NCBI GenBank assembly: GCA_016200135.1
Contig: JACQFI010000003.1
Span: 95,666-159,665 of the forward strand
Direction of reading: 5' to 3'
Source: Planctomycetota bacterium
GTDB lineage: Bacteria; Planctomycetota; SZUA-567; H5-PLA8
DNA length: 64,000 nt
Shown: piece by piece, positions 44,747 through 53,510 of the stretch
Layout of the letters: every line of letters begins with the position of its first letter
How positions within the stretch are numbered: position 1 is the stretch's first letter
The notes under the pieces: generated by a model
The model's input: only the letters and a program-made list of their open reading frames with translations
Database searches by the model: none
What the model was told of the DNA's origin: nothing
Position numbers and translations under genes: made by a program

Positions 44747-46276
44747 CTATACGTTCATGCTCATGAGGAACTCGATGTTGTTCTTGGTCTTGCGCATCTT
44801 CTCGATCAGGAACTCGATCGACTCGACGATGTTGAGGTCCTGGAGGTATTTGCGCAGCAGCCAGACGCGCTGCAACTCGTCCTTGTGCAGCAGCAGTTCC
44901 TCGCGGCGCGTACCCGAGAGGTTCACGTCGATGGTCGGGAAGAGGCGGCGGTTCATCAGGCGCCGGTCCAGGTGCACTTCCATGTTGCCCGTGCCCTTGA
45001 ACTCTTCGTAGATCACTTCGTCCATCTTCGAGCCCGTGTCGATGAGCGCGGTGCCGAGGATCGTCAGCGAGCCGCCGTTCTCGATGTTACGCGCGGCGCC
45101 CAGGAACTTCTTGGGCTTCTGCAGCGCGGTCGCGTCCACGCCGCCGGTGAGGATCTTGCCGGAGTGCGGGACTTCGGTGTTGTAGGCGCGGGCCAGGCGC
45201 GTGATCGAGTCGAGCAGGATCACGACGTCCTTGCCGTACTCGGTGAGCCGCTTGGCGCGGTCGATCACCATCTCGCTCACCTGGCAGTGCCGGCTGGCCG
45301 GTTCGTCGAACGTGCTGGCGATCACCTCGCCCTTCACGGCGCGTTCCATTTCCGTCACTTCTTCGGGGCGCTCGTCGATCAGGAGCACGATCAGGTGCGC
45401 GTCGGGGTTGTTGACCACGATGGCGTGCGCGATCGCCTGGAGCATCACGGTCTTGCCGGCCTTGGGCGGCGAGACGATCAGGCCGCGCTGCCCCTTGCCG
45501 ATGGGCGCCACGAGATCGAGGATGCGCATCGAGATGTCGTCGGGACTGGTCTCGAGGATGAAACGCTTGGTCGGATGGATCGGCGTGAGGTCGTCGAACG
45601 GAATCTTCTCGTTAACTTTTTCAGGCGGCTCGCCGTTGATGCCCTTGATCTGCAGCAGCGCAAAGTAGCGCTCGTTCTCCTTCGGCGGCCGAATCTGCCC
45701 GGTCACCAGGTGCCCCGTGCGCAGGTTGAAGCGCCGGATCTGGCTCGGCGAGATGTAGATGTCGTCGGGGCAGGGGAGGTAGTCGTAGTCGGGCGAACGC
45801 AGGAAGCCGAAGCCGTCGGGCAGGATCTCCAGCACGCCTTCGCCCATCAGCACGCAGTTCTGCGCCATCTTCTCCTTGATGATGCGGAAGATGAGGTCGT
45901 GCTTGAGCAGCGCCGAGAAGCCTTCGACGTTCAGCGTCCGCGCCATCTGATGCAGATCGGCAATGTTCATGCGCTTCAGGTCGTTGATGTAGGTGACCTG
46001 GCCCGGGGGGCGCGGTTGCCCGGGTTGGGCCGGCGTCAATCCATCCGCGGTAGGCGCACCGGCGGGAACGGCGGCCGCAGCCGGTGCGGCTGCAGGCGTG
46101 ACGGCCGCGGGCGCTGCCGCAGCAGCCGCGGGTGGCGTCGGCGGTGGCGGAGGCGGTGTGCCTTCCCCATTGGCGAGAGCGCTCCTCGCTTGGGACGGCG
46201 CGTCGTTATCCGACTGGCGTCTTGGACGCCATCGGCGCGCCTGGCCTCGTGCGTGGTCGTTCGAATCGGCGGGCAT
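44747..46276 (-). CDS. rho: Transcription termination factor Rho with Pro/Ala-rich extension
   Basis: This is probably the main Rho. After a low-complexity N-terminus (about residues 30-92, runs of Pro and Ala), a Rho-N like helical segment follows ([20 protein letters not shown]). The RNA-binding cold-shock domain is [20 protein letters not shown]. The ATPase has [38 protein letters not shown] and [20 protein letters not shown]. The ATG is preceded by GAAGGAGAGG. N-terminal extensions of this type occur in high-G+C bacteria. It lies between coaE and the second rho. Confidence 0.97.
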   Translation of the reverse strand: MPADSNDHARGQARRWRPRRQSDNDAPSQARSALANGEGTPPPPPPTPPAAAAAAPAAVTPAAAPAAAAVPAGAPTADGLTPAQPGQPRPPGQVTYINDLKRMNIADLHQMARTLNVEGFSALLKHDLIFRIIKEKMAQNCVLMGEGVLEILPDGFGFLRSPDYDYLPCPDDIYISPSQIRRFNLRTGHLVTGQIRPPKENERYFALLQIKGINGEPPEKVNEKIPFDDLTPIHPTKRFILETSPDDISMRILDLVAPIGKGQRGLIVSPPKAGKTVMLQAIAHAIVVNNPDAHLIVLLIDERPEEVTEMERAVKGEVIASTFDEPASRHCQVSEMVIDRAKRLTEYGKDVVILLDSITRLARAYNTEVPHSGKILTGGVDATALQKPKKFLGAARNIENGGSLTILGTALIDTGSKMDEVIYEEFKGTGNMEVHLDRRLMNRRLFPTIDVNLSGTRREELLLHKDELQRVWLLRKYLQDLNIVESIEFLIEKMRKTKNNIEFLMSMNV

Positions 46277-46337
46277 GATGTTTTCCTCTCCTTCGCTTTA
46301 GGTCCTTGGTCTCAACCAAAAATTCGGTTACCGGCTC

Positions 46338-46955
46338 CTACTGCACCCATTCATCCCAGAGTTTGCTCACCTTCCGGTCGAGGTCCTCCAGGGTCCCGTC
46401 GTTTTCCAGCACGGCTTGGCAGCCCGCGCGTTTCAAAGCCTCGTCCTGCATGCGCGCCTCGCGCTTCGCCAGCTCGCCTTGCGCCCAGCCGCGGCGCTCT
46501 TTCGCCCAACGCTCGCGCCGTTCGCGTGGCGCGGCCACAAACACGATGCGGTCGCACCAGCCTTCGCGCCCGGCTTCGAAGAGCGTCGGCGCGTCGATCA
46601 GCAGAACGCGCGGGTCTCCCGGCAGCGTCCCTTTGCGAAAGGCCTCCAGCCGCTCCTGCAAAATCTCACCCGTGCGCGGGAAGACGATCTGCTCCGTCAA
46701 CGCCTTCAACTTGGCCTCATCTCCGAAAACCAAGGCGCCCAGCTTCTTCCGGTCTACTTCGCCCTGCGCGTCGAAGACGCCGGCACCGAACAACTTGCGC
46801 ACGTCCGCCTTCACATCCTTTCGCGCGTACAACCCATGAACTTCTTTGTCCGCCTCGTACAGCGCCGCGCCGCGCTTGCAAAAGGCTTCGGCTGCGGCGC
46901 TCTTGCCCGCGCACACCTGGCCCACAAGGCCGATGGCGAGGTGCGCCGCGCTCAT
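46338..46955 (-). CDS. coaE: Dephospho-CoA kinase
   Basis: This is the last enzyme of coenzyme A synthesis; it phosphorylates the 3'-hydroxyl of dephospho-CoA. The P-loop is GLVGQVCAGKS, and ALYEADKEVHGLY matches the DxDxxxH-like region (usual form DADxIaH) with changes. RVLLIDAPTLFEAGREGWCD matches the family's DxPLLFE motif, and FVAAPRERRERWAKER follows as the lid and arginine region. The ATG at 46955 overlaps the stop of the preceding small gene (ATGA), so it is preferred over a longer frame. At 205 residues the length is normal. The changes make it a divergent member. Confidence 0.88.
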   Translation of the reverse strand: MSAAHLAIGLVGQVCAGKSAAAEAFCKRGAALYEADKEVHGLYARKDVKADVRKLFGAGVFDAQGEVDRKKLGALVFGDEAKLKALTEQIVFPRTGEILQERLEAFRKGTLPGDPRVLLIDAPTLFEAGREGWCDRIVFVAAPRERRERWAKERRGWAQGELAKREARMQDEALKRAGCQAVLENDGTLEDLDRKVSKLWDEWVQ

Positions 46956-47209
46956 TTGTCTTTCTCTTCCTCGATGATCTTGCCCACCCACGACGAGAAC
47001 CCGTCTGCGTCCATCTCGCAGGCGTCTTCGAGCAGCGAATCGAGGTCTTCGTTATTGCGGTAGTCCGGCACGGCCGCGGTCAGCTTGATCATCTGCTCGA
47101 TATGTTTGGCCGTGATCTCGCCCGACGCGAGCATGCCCTTGAGTTTGGCGGCGATTTCGGCGTCGAAATGTTTGAGCAGCTCGTTGACGTTCTGAGGATG
47201 AGTGGCCAC
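46952..47209 (-). CDS. 85-residue unknown protein coupled to polA and coaE
   Basis: The GTG start lies 3 bases after the polA stop, and the stop overlaps the coaE start, so this small gene is certainly part of the polA-coaE transcript. The protein is helical and acidic (VNELLKHFDAEIAAKLKGML, then LLEDACEMDADGFSSWVGK). No cysteine cluster or catalytic motif is seen. I do not recognise the family. Its placement suggests a conserved accessory role, but no function can be stated. Confidence 0.75.
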   Translation of the reverse strand: MATHPQNVNELLKHFDAEIAAKLKGMLASGEITAKHIEQMIKLTAAVPDYRNNEDLDSLLEDACEMDADGFSSWVGKIIEEEKDK

Positions 47210-47212
47210 GGT

Positions 47213-50035
47213 TTATTCCTTTGCGCTGAGCCAATCGTCGCCCACGCCGATCTCGACGGCCAGGGGCACCTTTAGCGGCAGGGCATGTTCCATCTTCTGT
47301 TGCACCATTTTCGTCAGCTCTTTTACTTCGTCGGGCGGGCATTCAAAAAGCAGTTCGTCGTGAATCTGCAGGATCATCCGCGCCTTCCACTTCGATTTCG
47401 GGGCGTGCAGTTCGCGGTGGATATCGAGCATCGCTTTCTTGATCAGGTCGGCCGCCGAGCCCTGGAAGACGGTGTTCACCGAGATGCGCTCGCCGAATTT
47501 CTCCTGCGCCTTTTCCTTAAGCTGCGGGACGAAGCGCCTCCGGCCGTAGATCGTAGTGACGTAGCCCTTCTCGCGCGCTTCCGCGATGATCCCGTCCAGG
47601 CATGCGCGGACTTTCGGATGGCTCTCGAAGAAGCGGTTGATGATCTCCTGCGCTTCCTTCTGCGGTATGCCGAGCGTCTGCGCGAGCCCGTAGGCCGTTT
47701 GCCCGTAGAGGATGCCGAAGTTTACCGTCTTCGCGCGCGCGCGCTGGTCTTTATCGACGTCCTGCTCCTTCACGCCGAAGACCTGCGCCGCGACCGCCGC
47801 ATGAATGTCCTTGTTCTGCTCGAACGCCTTGAGCAGCACCGGGTCCTGGCTGTAATGCGCGAGGATGCGGAGTTCGATCTGCGAGTAGTCCGCGCCGAGG
47901 ATCTTCCAGCCGGGCTCGCTGGGTTTGAAGGCCGCGCGGATCGAACGGCCGATCTCGCTGCGCACCGGAATGTTCTGCAGGTTCGGGTCGTTGGACGAGA
48001 GCCGGCCCGTTTCGGCGCCGGTCTGGTTGAAGCTCGCGTGAATGCGCCCCGTCCGTGCATGGATCATCGACGGCAGCATGTCCACGTAGGTGCTCTTCAG
48101 CTTCGAGAACTGGCGGAACTCGAGGACCAGCCGCGGGAGCGCGTGGCCCTGGTGCGCGAGTTGCTGGAGCACGTCTTCGCTGGTGCTCTGCTGGCCGGTG
48201 GCCGTCTTGGCCTTGCTCACGAGGCCCAGCTTGTTGAAGAGGATGGCGCCGAGCTGCTTGGGACTCTGAATAGTGAAGCGTTCGCCCGCTAGGCGGTAGA
48301 TCTCTTCTTCCTGCGCTTCAAGCTGCTTGCCGAGGTGCCCGGACATCTGCCGCAGCAGATCGGGATCGACGCGCACGCCGGTCCATTCCATCTCGGCGAG
48401 GACCTCGACCAGCGGGTTCTCGAGTTCGGTCATCAGCCGCGTTAGGCCGGCTTCCTGGAGCTTCGGCGCGAGCACCTCCGCGAGCTGCAGCGTGACGTCG
48501 GCGTCCTCGCAGGCATAGCGGGCCACGTCGGAGACCGGCGCCATGTCCATGCTCTCGGCCTTGCCCTTGCCGATGAGGCTCTCCGTCGTCGTCTTGCGGA
48601 TGCCCAGGTGGTTGAAGGCGAGCGTATCGAGATCGTGGCGCAGGGCGCCGGGGTCGAGCAGCCAGCCAGCGATCAGCGTATCGAAGGAGAGCCCGCGCAG
48701 CCGCACGCCGTGCCCGCGCATCACGTTCATGTCGTACTTCGCGTTCTGGCCGACCTTGGCGATGTTCTCGTCTTCGAGCACCTTCGAGCAGGCCGCCAGG
48801 GCGTCCTTCTCGTCGAGCACGCCTTCGCCCATCGGCCCGCGCACCGGCAGGTACCAGGCCTCGCCCTTCTCCCACGAGAACGAGAGCCCGACGATCCGTG
48901 CCTCGGTGGCGCGCAGGTTGGTCGTCTCGGTGTCGAACGCGAAGCGTTTCTGCTTCTGCAGGCGTTTGGTGAAGTCGTTGAGCTTCTCCCGCGAATCGAC
49001 GATGTGGTAGGTGCGCGAAGCGGACTCGTCCTTAGCCTTCTGCTCGGAGACCGTAAGCAGATCTTCTTCCGCGCCGCCGACGTCGCGCAGGAACGAGCGG
49101 AAATCGAGCCGCTGAAGCAGCGGGACGAGCTCTTTCTTGTTGGGTTCCACCTCTTTGAACTCGTCCGGCTTGAACGTACTGGGCGCATCGCAGCGGATGC
49201 GGGCCAGCTCGCGGCTTGCCCGCGCCTGGTCCACTTCGGCAAAGAGATACGCCTCGACCACCTTCACGCCCTTCGGCGGCTTGATGCCTTTGCGCTCTTC
49301 CTTCGGCTTGGCGGCGTCTTCGCGGTGTTCTTCCACGAACTTGAGGATCTCGTCCTTGCGGTCCTTGAACTTCTCTTGGTAATGCGCCAGGGCCTTCTCC
49401 AGCGTACCGTGCTCTTGCAGCAGCTTGACGGCCGTCTGCTCGCCCACGCCGGTAACGCCCGGGATGTTGTCGACGCTGTCGCCCATCAGGCCGAGCCAAT
49501 CGACGATCTGCGTCGGCTTGAGACCCTTGACTTCTTCGACTTTCTCCGCGTCGAAGTCGATCTCCTTCATCGGGTCGTAGACGTGGATCTTGTCGTCCAC
49601 GAGCTGCAGCAGATCCTTGTCGCCGGTCACGATCACGACCACGTAGCCCTTCTCGACGGCCTGCTTCGCGAGCGTCCCCAGCACGTCGTCGGCCTCGTAC
49701 TCCTCGACCTGGATCGCCGGGATGCCGTAGCCCCTGCAGAGCTCGAACGCCAGCGGCACCTGCTTGCGCAGGTCGTCGGGCATGGGCGCGCGCTGGGCCT
49801 TATAGCCTGCGTATTCCTTCTCGCGAAAGACCGGGCCTTTGGGATCGAACACGCAGCCGAGCAACTCGGGTTTAAAGCGCGAGCGGACGGCTTTGAGCTG
49901 CAAGAAGAAGCCGTACAGCGCTCCCGTCGGCGTGCCGTCGGTTGCCCGGCGGTTGCTGAACGCAGGGGTATGGTACGCCCGGTAGAGCTGGGCATGGCCA
50001 TCGACGAGGTAGAGGGTAGGGGCCTTGGAGGCCAT
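47213..50035 (-). CDS. polA: DNA polymerase I
   Basis: This is the repair and Okazaki-fragment-processing polymerase, with all three domains. The 5'-3' exonuclease is at residues 1-300 (YLVDGHAQLYRAYH, VVIVTGDKDLLQLVDD, GLMGDSVDNIPGVTGVG). The 3'-5' exonuclease keeps its metal residues (FAFDTETTNL near 365, VGQNAKYDMNVM, YACEDADVTLQL), so proofreading is expected. The polymerase has motif A DYSQIELRILAHYS near 712, motif B RARAKTVNFGILYGQTAYG and motif C QIHDELLFE near 888. Its 940 residues are normal. It starts a tight run with the 85-residue gene and coaE. Confidence 0.97.
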   Translation of the reverse strand: MASKAPTLYLVDGHAQLYRAYHTPAFSNRRATDGTPTGALYGFFLQLKAVRSRFKPELLGCVFDPKGPVFREKEYAGYKAQRAPMPDDLRKQVPLAFELCRGYGIPAIQVEEYEADDVLGTLAKQAVEKGYVVVIVTGDKDLLQLVDDKIHVYDPMKEIDFDAEKVEEVKGLKPTQIVDWLGLMGDSVDNIPGVTGVGEQTAVKLLQEHGTLEKALAHYQEKFKDRKDEILKFVEEHREDAAKPKEERKGIKPPKGVKVVEAYLFAEVDQARASRELARIRCDAPSTFKPDEFKEVEPNKKELVPLLQRLDFRSFLRDVGGAEEDLLTVSEQKAKDESASRTYHIVDSREKLNDFTKRLQKQKRFAFDTETTNLRATEARIVGLSFSWEKGEAWYLPVRGPMGEGVLDEKDALAACSKVLEDENIAKVGQNAKYDMNVMRGHGVRLRGLSFDTLIAGWLLDPGALRHDLDTLAFNHLGIRKTTTESLIGKGKAESMDMAPVSDVARYACEDADVTLQLAEVLAPKLQEAGLTRLMTELENPLVEVLAEMEWTGVRVDPDLLRQMSGHLGKQLEAQEEEIYRLAGERFTIQSPKQLGAILFNKLGLVSKAKTATGQQSTSEDVLQQLAHQGHALPRLVLEFRQFSKLKSTYVDMLPSMIHARTGRIHASFNQTGAETGRLSSNDPNLQNIPVRSEIGRSIRAAFKPSEPGWKILGADYSQIELRILAHYSQDPVLLKAFEQNKDIHAAVAAQVFGVKEQDVDKDQRARAKTVNFGILYGQTAYGLAQTLGIPQKEAQEIINRFFESHPKVRACLDGIIAEAREKGYVTTIYGRRRFVPQLKEKAQEKFGERISVNTVFQGSAADLIKKAMLDIHRELHAPKSKWKARMILQIHDELLFECPPDEVKELTKMVQQKMEHALPLKVPLAVEIGVGDDWLSAKE

Positions 50036-50448
50036 AGGTTCTTAAGGGTCAGGGGTCCAAGCCAGGGGTAGCTGCGACTGGGGTCAGGTCCATTCCGTAT
50101 AAGGTCGAAGGCGTCAGGCGCGGGGAAGGCCGCAATCCGGGGATGTACGCGTGGAAGCCAGTTCCCGACCTAAAATGCTACACATTAAAAAAGTGAGGAA
50201 GCGGTGTTCGATCGGGAGAACGCACCCTTTATTACTCCTTACCCCTCTCGTGTCAAGACTTTTTCATAAGAGCACCTGGTCTTTTCGTCGTAAGCAGTGA
50301 AGCTCCGCCGTCTCGGTGGAGGGCACAGAGGCGTATCGTCGCTGCTCTAACTCGTTCAGGAGAGGGACTCCGGTGGGACCATAGGCGGAACGCCGATGCT
50401 ACGAGAACTGAAAGACTTTTTCATAAGAGACCGCGGCGGCTTTCTCAT
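50036..50448. other. 413-base intergenic region with direct repeats and hairpins
   Basis: There is no credible gene between the zinc-ribbon gene and polA. An exact 18-base repeat (AAGACTTTTTCATAAGAG) occurs at 50255-50272 and 50412-50429 and brackets about 139 bases. The bracketed piece contains short stems such as CTCCGCC with GGTGGAG. On the minus strand a TTGACA box overlaps the first repeat. It could be a small RNA locus or a remnant element. Confidence 0.5.
50255..50429. repeat. 18-base direct repeat pair bracketing 139 bases
   Basis: Identical copies of AAGACTTTTTCATAAGAG lie at 50255-50272 and 50412-50429 in noncoding DNA. I checked both copies base by base. The spacing rules out a CRISPR-like array. 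Confidence 0.8.
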
Positions 50449-51756
50449 TCAGGGGTCCTGCGGCTCAGGCGGGGGCGGTCCGTCGCCCACGGTGAACTGG
50501 TCGATCAGCAGGGCGCATTCTTTCCCATCCTTTCCGCCGTAGAAGGCCATGCCCATGAAAGGCGTGCCGGCGGGGATGGGGTTCGGCCCGTCCTTGGTGA
50601 GGTTCTTGAAATCCGAGAGCTTGAGCGTCGCCCAAGACCACTTGGCCTTCTTCAAGCTGAACTGGTGCTTCTCGTACATATTGCCTTTGCCGTCCAGAAT
50701 CTGCAGGCAGACGTTGTCGCCGCGGTCGTCGAAGCGATACGCAAAGCGGATCCACGAGTTCGGCCCGATCTTGACGTCCTTGCCGCTCCAGCCCAGGCTG
50801 ACGCCGCTCTCCAGTGAGAACCAGCCTCCGCTGATCGGGTTGAGCTGCCAGGACGAGCCGCTCCCGCCAAAGGCGTTCTCGGTGACCTTCTTCCCTTTGC
50901 TCCAGAAGCGCGTCTCGTCTTCGGTCTCGAACGCGCAATGGAAGAGCACTTTAGAGTCGCCGGATACGGGCGGCGGCGCGGCCTCGGCCGGTTGCGCGAC
51001 CACGGGCAGCGTCCTGAGCAGCGTCGCGCCTTCCTGTCCCGCCTTGGTCGAACCGTAATTCGCGACGAAGGTCTCCAGCTCCTTGCGGAAGCTGAAGGCT
51101 GTCAGTTCCTTCGACTTCTCCTTGGCAATTAGGTTGTCCAGCGTCCGCTTCGCGAAACCCTCGCGAATATCCACCACGGATGCGCCGGGATCTTCTTTGA
51201 CGGTTGCGGTTGGCGACGGGATTTTGGGTTCGACGGGAGTGACTACCGGCATGGCCGGAGTTGGCTTTGGCAACGCGGGTGTCACGGCGGATTTTGAAGT
51301 TTCCTCGCCTTTCCCCTTATCGGATGATTTCGCGCTCTTGTTCGTGCCTCCATTGCCCAAAACGATCGCCACCACCGCCACGACCAGAACCGCCGCGCCA
51401 ATGAGGACCGCCATCACTGCGTTCTTATTCCCAGGTGGATTTCCAGCAGGCAGCGGCTCGGCGGCGCCCGCCCCCGCTCGTCCCGAACGGGGCGGCGCCA
51501 CGGTCGAGCGTCGATTGAGCGCGCGTGCTTCGGACGAAACATCGCCGGTGGGCGGCGTCTGCCCGGCGACCGGGTGTTGCGTGGAACTCGCCGGCCGCAC
51601 CAACGCCAGGGAGCCGCTGGGCGAGGCCACCGCGGCGGACTGGGCTGCGGCGGATTTTGGAAGGCATGCGGGACAGAAGGTCTTGCCTTCCGGCTTGCGG
51701 GTTTCCTCGCCGGGCTTGATGCGCTTGCCACAGGTATCGCAGTAGAGGATTTCCAT
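50449..51756 (-). CDS. Zinc-ribbon single-pass membrane protein with C-terminal beta-rich domain (paralog 1)
   Basis: Parts in order: a zinc ribbon with C6, C9, C28 and C31; a Pro/Ser/Ala-rich linker; one membrane helix (AVMAVLIGAAVLVVAVVAIVL); a second low-complexity linker; a helical segment (VVDIREGFAKRTLDNLIAKE ... GSTKAGQEGATLL); and a beta-rich C-terminal domain of about 160 residues (KVLFHCAFETEDETRFW ... LLIDQFTVGDG) resembling a carbohydrate-binding-like sandwich. The zinc ribbon would be cytoplasmic and the beta domain outside. It is a tandem paralog of the gene at 51855-53108. The function is unknown; a surface-binding sensor or scaffold is inference. Confidence 0.78.
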   Translation of the reverse strand: MEILYCDTCGKRIKPGEETRKPEGKTFCPACLPKSAAAQSAAVASPSGSLALVRPASSTQHPVAGQTPPTGDVSSEARALNRRSTVAPPRSGRAGAGAAEPLPAGNPPGNKNAVMAVLIGAAVLVVAVVAIVLGNGGTNKSAKSSDKGKGEETSKSAVTPALPKPTPAMPVVTPVEPKIPSPTATVKEDPGASVVDIREGFAKRTLDNLIAKEKSKELTAFSFRKELETFVANYGSTKAGQEGATLLRTLPVVAQPAEAAPPPVSGDSKVLFHCAFETEDETRFWSKGKKVTENAFGGSGSSWQLNPISGGWFSLESGVSLGWSGKDVKIGPNSWIRFAYRFDDRGDNVCLQILDGKGNMYEKHQFSLKKAKWSWATLKLSDFKNLTKDGPNPIPAGTPFMGMAFYGGKDGKECALLIDQFTVGDGPPPPEPQDP

Positions 51757-51854
51757 CGTATGCTCGGCTGGCCCCGGTTTGTGTTCGCTTGATTATACCC
51801 TGTGGACGGAAGGCTGGCCCCATTTCATGCAGGCGGTACGTGCTTTAAGTTGCT

Positions 51855-53108
51855 TTAGGGGCCGTCGTTCGCAGGCAGCGGCCCGTCGCCGATCACGACC
51901 TCGTCGATCCACAGCGTCCCGGGCTTCCGCTCGGTATGGCCGTAGATTGTGGAGCCGATCCAGTTGGCCCCCGACCAATCTTTGGGCGGCGCGTCGGTGT
52001 GGATATCCCGCGTGAAATCGGCCACTTTGAATCCCAGCCAGCCCCATTTCCCTTCCGGCAGACCCGCGAAGTGTTTTTCGAGCAACTGGTCCCCGATGGC
52101 CGAATGGAAACACAGGTACTTGCCGCCGTCCAGCCTGTAGTGGATGCGAATCCAGGAATCCTTGCTCAGCTTTACGTTCTGATCGCGGAAGCTGATGGTT
52201 GAGATCAGGGTGAACCAGCCGATGGTCGTGGATTCGCTCTGCCAGGAGAAAGCCTTGCCTGCGGGGACGGTCTTCTCGTCCTTGCTTCCGCGCGTCCAGG
52301 CCGCCGCGCCCGCGCCGGCGTCGCCCGACCAGCGAAAGAGCGTCTTGTACGGTCCGTCGGCGGCCTTGGGGCCATCGCTTGCGGCCGTCGTCTTGGCCTC
52401 GGCCTTCGGCGCGGGAGGCGGAAGGTTTTTCAGGATCTCCGCCGCCTCTTTTCCCGCTTTTGTCGAACCGTGCGAGGCCACCAGGCCCTGGAGTTCCGCG
52501 CGGTACGCTTCCGGGGTGAGCGACTTCGCTTTCTCCTTGGCCGCGGCATCGTCGAGTTTGCGGCGCGCGTAGCCCTCGCGGATATCCTCGATGCTCGGCC
52601 CCGGATCTTCGGCTGCGGCCGTCTTGGCTGCGGAGGGTTCGGGGTTGGACGGCTGCGCCGGTGGTGTAGCGGGCGCATGGGTCAATTGGGTATCCGGATT
52701 CGAGATCGGGGTTGCTGGAGTCTGGGCGGCCTTGACCGTCTTTTTCGAATCCGGCGTCTCGCCCTTGCCGAGCAGCATGAACAGAACGACGAGCAGGACC
52801 AGCATGCCGGCACCGCCGGCGATGTAGACGGTCTTGTTCGGCCCGCTTTCCGCCGGCGTATTGGTCTTCTGGCCTTTGGAAGGTGTGGCGACGGAGCGTC
52901 GGGACGATCCCGCAATCCTGGCTTGGCTCTCCGCTCGGCCGGAGGTTCCGGTTCGGGCCGTGATATCGGCCGGAAGCGGATGATGCGCCGTCGAGGTTAC
53001 GGCCTTGGCTCCGCAAGCGGAACAGAAGACCTTGCCTTCGACGGCATTCCTGCCGTCGCCTTCGCGAATGCGTTTTCCGCACCCGTCGCAGTAGACAATC
53101 TCAGTCAT
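51855..53108 (-). CDS. Zinc-ribbon single-pass membrane protein with C-terminal beta-rich domain (paralog 2)
   Basis: It has the same architecture as the next gene: zinc ribbon with C7, C10, C29 and C32; linker; membrane helix (VYIAGGAGMLVLLVVLFMLL); linker; the shared helical segment (IEDIREGYARRKLDDAAAKE ... HGSTKAGKEAAEIL); and a beta-rich C-terminal domain (WIRIHYRLDGGKYLCFHSAI ... LWIDEVVIGDG). The ATG at 53108 follows GAGAG and matches the paralog's start. The C-terminal domains align only loosely, which suggests an old duplication with different ligands. It is divergent from the topoisomerase VI genes. Confidence 0.78.
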   Translation of the reverse strand: MTEIVYCDGCGKRIREGDGRNAVEGKVFCSACGAKAVTSTAHHPLPADITARTGTSGRAESQARIAGSSRRSVATPSKGQKTNTPAESGPNKTVYIAGGAGMLVLLVVLFMLLGKGETPDSKKTVKAAQTPATPISNPDTQLTHAPATPPAQPSNPEPSAAKTAAAEDPGPSIEDIREGYARRKLDDAAAKEKAKSLTPEAYRAELQGLVASHGSTKAGKEAAEILKNLPPPAPKAEAKTTAASDGPKAADGPYKTLFRWSGDAGAGAAAWTRGSKDEKTVPAGKAFSWQSESTTIGWFTLISTISFRDQNVKLSKDSWIRIHYRLDGGKYLCFHSAIGDQLLEKHFAGLPEGKWGWLGFKVADFTRDIHTDAPPKDWSGANWIGSTIYGHTERKPGTLWIDEVVIGDGPLPANDGP

Positions 53109-53510
53109 CGCTCTCGTCCACCCGTCCTCAATATTACCCCTTTCCACACATGGGTATATGAACAATATGTCATTTTGTAATTACATACTAATCATCAGAT
53201 TATGAGCACAAACAAACATATCCCCAATGCGCATTACAGGCTTGAATTCGATTCAGAGACTCTTGGCGAACCTTAGAGACGCCGTTGGCTTCGGTGCAGA
53301 TGCTATTTTCTCTCAATTACAAAGCGCTTGCATGAGCGTGAAAATCCATAAACTGGACGAAGCTCACCTGCCGAAGGACTCCCGGAATACGCGGCCATGG
53401 GGGGGAGTCCCGGACCTTTCGGTACGCTTGGGATGTTTTTCAGCCGATAAAGGTTCGGCGAGGTCTTGTATTGTACTCGACTTGCAAGACCGGACAGGGA
53501 GGGCGCCCCG
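53109..53510. promoter_or_regulatory. Divergent A+T-rich control region before topoisomerase VI
   Basis: This is a 402-base gap between divergent genes. The stretch 53150-53225 is markedly A+T-rich (TATATGAACAATATG and similar), as expected for promoters, but no single -35/-10 pair stands out. An 8-base inverted repeat (GGACTCCC at 53376-53383 and GGGAGTCC at 53403-53410) lies about 100 bases before the topoisomerase VI B start and could form a leader hairpin. Confidence 0.4.

Noticed and set aside
44885..47275. 796-codon plus-strand open frame
   Set aside because: Antisense to rho, coaE and the end of polA; the composition is that of a reverse-complement shadow.
50255..50429. CRISPR-like array
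   Set aside because: Only two repeat copies 157 bases apart, with no regular spacers and no cas genes in the window.
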